Source of the DNA: Tulasnella sp. 424
Taxonomy: Eukaryota > Basidiomycota > Agaricomycetes > Cantharellales > Tulasnellaceae
DNA length: 64,000 bases
Assembly (NCBI GenBank): GCA_019633425.1
Contig: WSUB01000109.1
Location: 1 to 64,000 of the forward strand
Reading direction: 5' to 3'
Shown piece by piece: positions 43,817 through 53,693 of this stretch (its first letter is position 1; the number at the start of each line of letters is the position of its first letter). Below the pieces are notes generated by a model that was not told the DNA's origin, did no database searches, and saw only the letters and a program-made list of their open reading frames with translations. The position numbers were made by a program, and so were the translations under genes.

Positions 43817-46795
43817 TCACCATCCAGGTGGTGGTGGTATACCAGGAATTGTCGTATTCCATCTTCCCTTCTTAGATGGTCCACCATACTCTTCATCATC
43901 GTAAGCTGGGATAGTGGGAGAGTCCAATCAGCAAGAATCAGAAACGATAGAGTATCAATCATACCTGGATAAGAGCGCTTTCGCGTTCGCTCACTCGGCA
44001 TATTATTGGGGTAGCTTGGATAATGTCCCTCGCCATACCAGCCTCTGTCGTCGACGGGGGGACCATATCTCGCACTCTGCTCCCTCACTTCACCTTCCTC
44101 CGCGTCCATGGGGCCATACTCTCCATAGAATCCATCCCGAGCCCTTAATTTTCCCTTCCCCTTCCGCTCTGTCGGTGGGTAATCCATGTAACCCTCCCAT
44201 CGAGGAGGCGAAGATCGACGGACTGGAGGCGGCGGCGGTGGTGGCATCGCCGGCTCCCTCACGATCATGCCATTCCCATACATCATTGAGCCTTCATAAG
44301 GCCGGTGTCCACCATAAAATTCATTTTCATACCTATGATATCTTTCAGCTGCGTCGTTGGGTAAGGAAGAGTACCCATACGCAGGAGGTGGCGGGAGTGG
44401 CTCTTCGGGGCGACCAGGTAGGCGTATAGGAGGGGGACGGTGGACAAGAGGCGGGGAGGTTGGTTTCGGTGCGCGAGGATCATGGTTGTCGTGCAGTGTC
44501 GGGGTCGGGTTTGCATGAGTAGACCGACTTGGAAGAGGGATCATGTTGGCACCAGAAAGCACCGGAACCGCTCCTCGACTCGACCGAGATTCACCGGAAC
44601 CACCAGGTGAATCTTTAACTCGCGGCCAAACGACGGGAGAGCTGGGTTCGGCAGCATTAGGCCGTTTCGGGAGTGGCCAAGACGCGTTCGAAGCGGTTCC
44701 ACTTGACGAAGCCGTCGGAGCGGTCGTGCCAGTCGCAGCATTGTTTTGGGCTTTGCTCTTCTTGGGTTTTTTCTGCTTCTTTTTAGATGCCTGATCGGTT
44801 TTGTTGTTATTCTTTTCTTCGCTCGCGGACTTGGCTTTCTGGCTTTCGGCAGTAGGAGAAGTGAAGGTGGTGAGGAAGTCGATGAGACCCCCTTTCGCGG
44901 CTTTTTCGACGACCGCTGCCTCTGCTTTGACGTTGTTCGGGAAGTGACCCTCCACAGTATAAGTCAACCGAGCATCTTTGCCGACATTGATAGTCAATGT
45001 GGCGCTTGTAGCTGTTCAGGTTCGAGGTAAGCGACTGGCTCCACATGACTACTGCTCGTAACTTACTGGCTCCACTCGGCTTCCTGTCGACCTCAAGCTT
45101 AGGTGAAGGTAAACCAGCCTTGCTGCACTCCGCTTTGATGGTCGCAAAGGTCACAGCACTCGAAGAGGCCTTCTGGTTCTGGGCAGGGGCAGGGGCAGGT
45201 GGGGGCGGAGGCAGTGGCGGTCTCTTCGATTGCTGCTGTTGCTTCTCCTGTTTCTGCTGCGCTTTGTTTATCTCTCTTAAAGCAGACCCAGCGCTCTTCA
45301 TGAACTCATCGTATCCTCCACGAGAGACGGCGTCAAAACACACGGCAAGTCGAGCCTCTTGCCACGAGTTGAACATTGCATCGACGAACCACGAGCGTTC
45401 CGCGACATCAGGAGCTGCGGCCCGGAGGATACAACCCACGCCTATATAAGCGATTCTTGGAGTCAGCACCTCGACCTGAAGGTGAACGGCCAACAAACCT
45501 TTTCCGTTCGCGCTGTACACCCTCGCATAGGTTATCGGAACTTTGTTCTGTGATGAAACCTGGTTGACCCAGGCAATGGCGTTTGTGCCACCTTCGAGCT
45601 TGATGTTATTCGGAATAGGTTGTGGCATCGCAGCGACCCACTTTCGAATGCCGATTGACGGTCTTGGAAGTGCTAGAGGATCGACATGATTTGGGCTCCC
45701 AAAAGTCTCTCCAACAGCTTGAAGAGGAGGTATGGTCGGTTGAGGCCCATCATTGGGGTACGTTTGTTGGTTGCCAAACTTGATGAAATCAAGAACACCT
45801 TGTTTGATGGCGAGCTCGGCTACGTCATTCTTGGCTTTAGTCGGTAGTGAATATTCGGCCGCCGTTGACCACACTTTGACGATGGACGGATTGGCGAGTT
45901 CGGCGGTGAGACGGATTTCGAGCATGGCTCCGTAACCTATTCGGGAAGGGATTAGCATTTTATTGATGAAGAAAGCAAATACTTATAACAAAATAGCTTA
46001 CGACGTGGATCCTGAAGTTGAGTGAAAATGAGCCAATGTGGTGACACTCTTGCGGTCCGCCACGTTTGGCAGCAATCCTCGATTTCCCAAATTGCAGGCG
46101 AGGGTGCGACAGCCTCGACATTGAAATGATGGACCTTTCCGCCCAACGTACTAACAACCCCATCCGAAGCTTCGCCATCCATGTTGGCTCTGGCCCGGTC
46201 TAAATGCTTCTTATCGTCGCCCGTCTGCAAAAAGTCGACTGCACCCATGTCGAGTGCCAGCCTGGCGACCGCCTCCCTCGCTTCCTTCTTCTGAGCATAT
46301 GCGACGTCTGTAACATATTTTCGACTGGGCCCAGAGGGAATTTTGATCGTAAGCGTCGCAATGCGGGTTCCTGGAGGATTGGCACGTGCACATCAATATC
46401 AACATGAATGCATGAGGCTCTAGTTACCTACCGTTCGCACTGGGCAGGTAACCAAAACAAAGGATTCCGTCTGCCTTGCTATACATGGATATACAAGCCG
46501 ACTGGAGCTGCTGAGTCGACGTCTGAGTCCGATACTGAATCGGTTTTTGGGCCTCCATGACTTTTTGAGGTGGAGCGGCCGCGGCGAGATTAGTAGGACC
46601 AAACGGATCATGGTTATCAGAAAGAGAGGAGCTTGAAAAGACGTCCTCAATCGTGAGGATGGCGTGATTCAGCAAGCAATCCGTAACCGCTGGGAGAGTG
46701 GGTGGTGCGGCGCTCAGGTCAGGCTGACCTGCGGCCGCATCCCCACTGTCCAGCGGATGGGCAGATACTGTCTCTACATCCATCAAAGTCCTCAT
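43817..46795 (-). CDS. Large protein with repeated dsRNA-binding-like modules
   Basis: Six exons (46795-46432, 46370-46002, 45936-45499, 45441-45067, 45011-43965, 43905-43817) encode 893 residues. At least three segments share a beta-strand, then Ala/Lys-rich helix layout like a degenerate double-stranded-RNA-binding domain: ATLTIKIPSG with QKKEAREAVARLALDMGAVDFL; AMLEIRLTAE with TKAKNDVAELAIKQGVLDFI; and ATLTINVGKD with AEAAVVEKAAKGGLIDFL. A fourth, weaker one is around WVNQVSSQNKVP with QEARLAVCFDAV. The last third is low-complexity, rich in Pro, Lys and Arg, and ends in a PPPPGW motif. RNA binding in the nucleus is a reasonable guess but not shown. The start is the first ATG in the exon. 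Confidence 0.65.
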
Positions 46796-47882
46796 AATGC
46801 TAGAGTCCGACAAATGATAGAAATTTTTAGCAAGGTCGCGGTAGAGGGATCGCAACGCGGTGTGGCTTGAGCTGGTCCGAATTGCAATGTGCGAGAACTG
46901 AAGCGAACCACTAGGATCAGACGGCCGCCGACAGTCAGCGGAGGTACTCGGAAAGCTTCAACGACCTCTCCACGAAGATTGGCGGCGGAGAGATTGTTGG
47001 TCTATGCGAGGCCCCTCCGATGACTCCCAGCAGTTGGACTGGAGATAGGTGGTGGGAGGAAGGTACACCTTTGAATGCTCACAGAAAATGCAATGAAGGT
47101 GGTTATTCAGCCTAAGCAACTGGGAGAGAAGGTAGAACTGGACGCAAGGATATTCGAAGTGGTGGAATGGGGAAGTAGGGGAATGTCGTTTGTTCGAGTT
47201 TGGGTGAGTGTGCGCATGTCAACCACCCCGCTGCTTGCCACTAGCTTGGCACAAGAGGAGGTCGGCGATGTCCGGAGTCCGAACATGTTGCCAATGTGTG
47301 GGAAATGACCATCCATGTCTAGGGCATGTTCGAATCCGGAAAACCTGCGTAGTCTCAAAATCAAGCGATTAGCTTTTTAGCGGATTAGCTTTTTTAGCGT
47401 TTTGGCTTCGGAAACGACCCGAACATGGCCTGCTCGTTCTCACACGCTGCCGCCGCGTTGGCTGGCACGAGATTGTCTGCCTCCAGAACAATTCCTGGGA
47501 ATCTGTAGGATAAACGCAGTCGACAGTTGGCATGATTGCGAAACCAACAGCCTGGTTTTGAACCCCCAATGCGAACAACAAACGACACAGGGTCATCACA
47601 CTATAACCCAATCTGACCGCTCGTCCAATTCTGTAGCGTCAGAGAGTGGTGAATTTTCTTAGTTACACAACCGCACTCGATGATTCTGCGCAGAAGCCCT
47701 TTCCGATTCGCAGGATTGCATTCGGATACGTATGTAAGTAATACGAGTCCTCTTAGCACTGTAAATAAGCGTACGGCAAGTAGGGAAAGGTAGAATAATC
47801 GTTCTCGAACTCGTTATCGTGGTTAACGTGGTTCCACCGTGACCCGTGACAACACAGACAGTGTAATTATAATTCATTACAG
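46796..47882. other. Intergenic stretch between the dsRBD-like gene and the LodB-like gene
   Basis: It should hold the promoter of the dsRBD-like gene (right of 46796) and the 3' end of the flavoprotein gene. Open frames of 70-85 codons occur on both strands without support. A Cys-rich plus-strand run near 47285 is discussed among the rejected items. Confidence 0.5.
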
Positions 47883-49182
47883 TCACTTCTGCTTCTTCCA
47901 AAATTCATCATCGTCAAACATAGCCTGCTTGTAGAACCACGACCTTTTATCCTCATAGTCCTTTCGAATAGTCTCGTACTGCTTGACCAGCGCCGTGAAA
48001 TCGAACGTTCTCGGTTCAACCTTCCCAATATCCTTCGCCAGCATTATACCCACCGAGCATCCACACTTGAGAGATGTGATCATGCCTTGAGATGATAGAG
48101 GGTCGAACGCCATGGCCGCGTCTCCGACGGCACACCACCGATCCTCTTCACTGCCGAACGGGGACAGGTACGAGCTTCCGGCCGCAGTAGCTTTTGGCCA
48201 AGTATCATCCCCCATCTCCACGGAGTATCCGTTCTGCTCGATGGTTTCGCGTATTAACGTGCTGTTTTCAGCGAGAAGGTCGAGGAAGCCGGGTAGACGA
48301 CGGGCCAATTTGGCAGCGGAAGAGGATCCGGAAGTATGAAATGCGACGAGGCGGCGCCGATTTGGGAGCTGTGAGGAATAGAACCACCCTGGCGGGGACG
48401 CCTCGATTAGAGTACGGTGGTCGTTGTCAGGAGCAGTGGAGTCAGAGGCGAAGACGGCGTAGAAGGAGAGAACATCGTCGGACTTGATGGTCTTGGCATG
48501 GACCTGAGCGGCTAAGGTCAGCGTGCTTGGAAGGGTATTGTACAAGTGAGAAAAGAGAATGACATACCTTCTGCCCAACCGAGGCTTTCCGGCCAGTCGC
48601 ATCTACTACCCATTTCGAGCGATAAACCTCCGCCCCATCAGGCTTCGCTCCATCGACCTTGATCTCCCAAAGTCCGTCGGCCTTTGAGATACTTGTGAAC
48701 TTCCCTTTTATGATTCCTTTAGGTCGCGCCTCGACGAGCGTCTTTCTGAGCATCTCATCAAACGCAGCACGGTCGAGGTGCAAGCCGTATCCAAAAGGGT
48801 TCATCATTCCGAACGACTCTCTCACTTCCGGTGACTCCCAAATCGACGCGTTTCCGGTGCATTTAAGGTGACCGGTCTGCGAGAGTTGGTCGGGTAGGGA
48901 TGGTGAAAGGTACTGAAGGATCTTGATCGCTTCGGGTGGGAGGGATTCGCCGATCTAAACGCAGAAAAATGGACATTAGAAGAGATACGGTAAAGACCGT
49001 TTGGGCCTGCTTACTTTGTATGCTGATGGATTGGTATCGTCGATCACAAGAAACGTAGCATCAGGGTTTGACTTGAGGAGAGATAGCGCCGTGGCGCATC
49101 CTGCTGGACCACCTCCTACAATAATGACTAGGTCGGGGATTAGCAAGTTGCTTCTGGGCACATGGGCGTATCTCCCTACCAT
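47883..49182 (-). CDS. LodB-like FAD-dependent monooxygenase/maturase
   Basis: Three exons (49182-49015, 48954-48568, 48503-47883) encode 391 residues. An FAD-binding GxGxxG motif (VIIVGGGPAGCATALSLL) starts at about residue 18. The GESLPP motif follows at the exon 1/2 joint, then WVVDATGRKASVG, and the second FAD motif CAVGDAAMAFDPLSSQGM near residue 290. These are the hallmarks of the flavoprotein group that includes LodB, which in bacteria builds the quinone cofactor of LodA. The halogenase WxWxIP motif is absent. A LodA-like gene starts 1.9 kb away on the other strand, which strongly supports this role. It was probably gained long ago, since it has standard introns. Confidence 0.78.
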
Positions 49183-51125
49183 CAATGGACGACATGCAGA
49201 GAAAGCTGGGGTTGGGTGAGAGGTGTGGACGTGCTTGGGGGGCAGGAGATACTATGTTGTTGGAGTGAGACGACACATGTACATGGAGGCAAGAAGTTCC
49301 AGATGGCTTTGCAGATCTGAAATTCGGAAACTCGGCGAACAATCTTGTTTTGGGCATCATGGGCTGTAGCGACGCAAGCCACGAGGCGTCGAAGCTTAAG
49401 TTTGAGGCGCCGAGTTCGCAGCTCCTATTGGATAGTTCCAAACTTGGACTAATTTAATCTTGGAACATCTAGATGCCCAAGACGTTCGACTCATGTAGCC
49501 GTAATTGGGGCCTTCTGAAAGGCCGACGACCGAACCTCCAAGAGGTCGAGCGGAGAAGATCATACTAGCACTTTCACTTTAATAGGGTCTAGATTGAAGT
49601 TACTTGCATGATCGTTTTAGAGCCGAATCGGCCACATGACCAATCAAACGCGCCCCAACTCACTCGACTGGGATTCGACGGACATAGGTGATTTCCTATG
49701 ACAGCTAATTCTGAGACGATAAACCGCCTCACAGTATCTCTCAGCCCGTTCCTGGAGAGCTTCCTCTGGCGTAATGCATACTCAGGACCCTCGACTTTCC
49801 TTATTCCGGTCTTTCGAGGGGGCGTGGACACAGGAAAGTGGAGCGTAACGAAATCCAAAGGCGGTCTACAATTTAGGAATTATGTGCTGAAAGCAGTTCA
49901 CGATGATCAGATCCAGCGAATGCAATTTCTATTGCCAAGCCACTAATTGGGGGAGCTGTGCTTCCAAGGGCCCGCTGACCTCAACCTCGGCGCATGAAAC
50001 TCCCGGGACTAAGTCAGCACAATCGCGCGCCCAATCTGATGTCATTTCTGCCGATAACTTGGTAAGATAGACCAGTATGCCGCTCATTCATCCCAGGAGA
50101 ATGTAGCTTAAGAGGAAAATGCCCGGATAGTTGCGGAGGGTCTTTACCACGTGCGATATCCGGCATCCGCCCCTGATCATCGAGCGGTCGCAGTGCTCCG
50201 CCTTGAGGAGGATTCCCCTGTCCGTAGCCCTTCCGTCGCTTGACGAACTCGTAAGGAACAAAGACACATTTAAAGTACTTTTGGAGAATTTGATATGCAG
50301 TGAACGAGGGCAAGTTAAGATTCGGAGGCTTGAGACAGCGAGGTTGACGGTGTGGCGCAGCCGTAGTACATACTTGGCTCGGGGTCAAAAGGAAGATGGG
50401 TACAGTCCGGCTAGTTGCCAAACCGGGGAGCAGCCACCATTTCTCATAATGAAAGCTTTCCCACGTCCCCACGGCTACCCTGGCTCCACTTTGGCCGCCT
50501 TTCGAGCATTTGGCCCTTGAGTTTCCTCGCCGTCACTTCTAACAACTACTACTACGTTAAGGGAGTCCGTGGAGGTGAAGACAGGCAAAACCCGTCAAAA
50601 TATACGTGCGAAAGCTGTGTGAACGGAGAGATTTGCTCTTCGGGTTTGCAACCAGCTTTAAGGTGGCTGCTGTCTTTCCATTTCACCTGCACGTGCTGAG
50701 GCGCCCGTCCCGAAAACGAAAGGCTTCTCTCTCATTTTCCTTATCCGTAAGCCGCCAGCCCTGGCCGACTATCTTCACGATGGCTAAGATGGCGTCTGGA
50801 AGATGGTCCGGGTGACGAAAGGGGTAACAAGAACCTGCAAAGTGGTCCCACAGGATCCTCAACTGCGTTTTCTGGCTTACAACTTTAACCCAATTGGGGT
50901 GACTGGGATCAGAAATTAATTTGGTTAGGAACAACGGGACTACGCCAGAGGTTGGGTGCAGGAAATGGGAACGACGAAACAATCCAACATGTGATAAGCC
51001 ACAGGCAAGCCGTCGGCTGGTCCTTCTCAAACGAGGTGTATTTATACTCCAGCAGTTCCTGCTTGCATCTCTTCAAGACAAGTTCGGCTTGCCCCCCAGC
51101 AACTTCTCATTGTCTTACATTCATC
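49183..51125. other. Divergent intergenic stretch between the LodB-like and LodA-like genes
   Basis: About 1.9 kb separates the two start codons and should contain both promoters. Open frames of 60-150 codons (for example 50014-50472 minus) show no domain and overlap each other. No repeat or RNA gene was recognised. Confidence 0.5.
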
Positions 51126-52863
51126 ATGGTTTCCATCAACCCCTCAACCATCTCTTACGTCGACATCTACCCTCCCATTGCTATCGCTCATGTCGGAGGT
51201 TCGTTTCAGTTTGCTACATCTCGAGCGACTCGTTATACTAACATCCGCCAAACTCATTCCTAGATTCTGACCAGTGGTTTATGGGTCCAGAAATCCCTGG
51301 TGTCGATCCTGTTCCAGCCGTCGGGTTTAAGGACAGTAATCACAAGATCAAACGATGCGTAAGTTCCACAACAATCATGCTATACGACTCGCTTCGCGTT
51401 CTTCCCATCGCGTCTTTGACCCTAACTTCCTATCTCTCCCCTTCAGGCCCCTCGCTTCCGCATCTATGCTTTCGATGGCCAAGACAAGGTCCTCGGCGAG
51501 ATCAACCTCCAAACCGATCCCCGTTACAAGATCGAATGGGGTGTTCATGTTGCCAACAAGAAGTCCGCCTGGGTAAACGTCAGAGGTCAAGGTCGTCCAG
51601 AGACGTTCAAGCTTCGTAATGCCAGTGTCCAGCCTTTGGTAAGGCCTATTGACTCTATTCCATGCTCATACTCCGGCAACTGAAGGTTCCGATGGTTAGC
51701 CCAAGGACTCCAGCGGTCAAGATATTCAAGACGATAGTCACTGCGACAAGCGTGACAAACTCATCATCGACTCGGGCCTCCAGTTCATCTCCGGAAAGAG
51801 TACCAAGGCCGTCCCATTGCAAGGCGAGTTCTGGGGATCCAAGTCCAAACCCACTCAGATTAAGATGGGTGCCATCGAGACGGACGACCTTGGTCGACTG
51901 ATCGTTCATGGTGGTGATGGACACGCGTCCTCGTTGGATCAATCCCATCAGACTCTGGAGAACCAGGCCTTCCTTTCTGGATCTTTCGACGACGACAATT
52001 GGGTGCGTTATCGTATGACTGGTCTGCTAGACGTGGGGTGATTGACCTTGGGGTGCATTCAGTTTGACACCATGTTCGACGGACATGTCACGGCCAAGGT
52101 CACTTTCGCAGACAACGGGTTCGTCCGCCCTCTCAATTTGGTTCTCTCCTCACCGCTAAATTTGAGCATCCATCACGCTAGGTCTCAGCAGGAAGTCCGT
52201 GTCAAGAACCGCTCCACAGTCGTGTCAGCCCCACCTCACTACGCCTACGACGATCACCGCCCTACCGACGAGAACGCTAAAGGTTATACGAGCTTTGATG
52301 AGATACCTCTCTCCGATCAACCCCACGCATTGACAGCCGCGGCTTTCGAGTGGTCTGTCGGTGCTTCCCTCTTCCCCGGCATTGAGCGCTTCTGGGTTGC
52401 CGAGTTTGGAGAGATGTACGACCTGAATCAGCCGTTCAGCTACCGGTTCGGAGAGAAAGCTCAGCCTGGAAATCTGACGAGGGGTTTGGCGCTTCCCTGG
52501 CAAGCAGACTTTTATGATTGCAACACCCATTGGTACGTTACACCTTTGCACGTTGTGATATCTTTTACTGATCGTTACACAAACGCTTAGGTGGCCTGCG
52601 GTAGCGAAGAGGCAAACAAACTTTTATGAGTGCAAACCAGAATGGTACGTTATACCTTTGCACGTGGTGGTATTCTTTTCCTGACCGTTATACAAAATGC
52701 TTAGGTGGCCTGCGGTAGGGAACATAACGACGTATGGGGATTTTCCGCAACTAATAACCCGACGTTTTAGGTTCGCCCCGATGACGTTGTCACCGAAGAG
52801 TACTTCACCGAGGTCCAGCAGGACTCCCTAGTGCCTGAGCTAAAAGGAGTACTGAGCTATTAG
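51126..52863 (+). CDS. LodA/GoxA-like quinone-cofactor amine oxidase, internally deleted
   Basis: Nine exons (51126-51198, 51264-51358, 51447-51638, 51700-52002, 52063-52118, 52182-52532, 52591-52644, 52705-52714, 52771-52863) give 408 residues. The N-terminus YPPIAIAHVG, then DQWFMGPEIPG, ARFRIYAFDG-like text and VHVANKKSAW, is typical of LodA-family enzymes. These oxidise the amino group of Lys or Gly with a cysteine tryptophylquinone cofactor. So is the C-terminal part: FPGIERFWV, then GLALPWQADFYDC, HWWPAV and RPDDV. Bacterial LodA is about 700 residues. Here the text jumps from VSAPPHYAYDD to DQPHALTAAAFEW, so a block of roughly 200 residues is missing. The end is also short. Exon 7 duplicates the FYxC..WWPAV segment. 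It may be inactive or still evolving. Confidence 0.72.
52508..52725 (+). repeat. Tandem exon-intron duplication, 112-bp period
   Basis: The block from acttttatga through the GT-AG intron to gtggcctgcggta at 52508-52619 recurs from 52620. Both introns start gtacgtta.acctttgcacgt and end in cttag. The result is an extra 54-nt exon (52591-52644), whose length is a multiple of three and so can be included or skipped without changing the frame. Confidence 0.9.
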
Positions 52864-52973
52864 ACGACGAACGCCACAGAAGCTCGGAGGTGATGTTTCG
52901 ATTAACAGGGCGAGGTATCCATGATTTAATCGTATTCCCGTACCAAAGAATCCCGCCACTCCCCCTCCAGATC

Positions 52974-53429
52974 CTACCGCCGCTTAGCTCGTTCTCTGAT
53001 GTCCAGTCTTGTTGAAAGTTCTTTCCCGCGAATTCTATCCGTCTTTTTGAAATCCCATGACCACGCATCAAAAAAATGGGATGCAAAATTCTTCGGGTGC
53101 AGAGGATCGCTCTCTCTGGCATAGGGCTGAGTGAAGGCACCCTCTGTTCTGTAGTCGTTGTTCTTAATCTCGGTGAGAGAGATATCCGTCGTGAAGTATT
53201 GACTCCGGCCAATCGCAATTCCTTCCGGAGTCCGATCTACCGGGCACTCACTCCAGGTGATCTCATTCCTCCCTAAAATTTGAGTAATTTGCTTCGATGG
53301 CGTCTCCAGTAAGAAGGCACAGGCCGAGGCCGTTGTTGAGCCGACGAGGACCGACCCGCCTCCTAAATAGCTGTCAGAGCCATCCAGGAACTCACTCAAA
53401 CTGAAAGAAACGCCAGCAAGCGGGCGCAT
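52974..53429 (-). CDS. Hypothetical protein, 151 residues
   Basis: An uninterrupted frame starting at an ATG (MRPLAGVSFSLSEFLDGSDSYLGGGSVLVG) and ending in a basic stretch (RGKELSTRLDIRERAKRR). It lies tail to tail with the LodA-like gene. I recognise no domain. The Gly/Ser-rich start followed by FDAWSWDFKK could belong to a small globular protein. Whether it is a gene, a 3' part of one, or chance is open. Confidence 0.35.
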   Translation of the reverse strand: MRPLAGVSFSLSEFLDGSDSYLGGGSVLVGSTTASACAFLLETPSKQITQILGRNEITWSECPVDRTPEGIAIGRSQYFTTDISLTEIKNNDYRTEGAFTQPYARESDPLHPKNFASHFFDAWSWDFKKTDRIRGKELSTRLDIRERAKRR

Positions 53430-53693
53430 CTCACAGGCCTAGCCTTCTCACCCTCGATTTTCTCAAGTTGCTCAAGACCTACTATCGGGATTCGGAAGAG
53501 GTAGGGTGGATCACGGGACTTGGGATGCAATAGAATTAGTCTCACGGTTGCAATGTGTCAGCTTCCCCTCAACAATTTTGCTGCTCTGAAAAGTTTGCGG
53601 AATTGAGGTGTAGATGGAGGTGAGGCATCGAATGAAGCACTGCTATCTGTCTCCAAGCTTTACTGAAACCCAGTAATCATACAGAATACAGAC

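Noticed and set aside
47270..47340. Cys-rich run TCCQCVGNDHPCLGHV resembling a retroviral-type zinc knuckle
   Set aside because: Spacing does not fit CX2CX4HX4C, the frame is short, and no gag or polymerase sequence is nearby.
47883..49182. Flavin-dependent halogenase as the identity of the flavoprotein
   Set aside because: The WxWxIP motif expected of halogenases is absent, and the neighbour is LodA-like.
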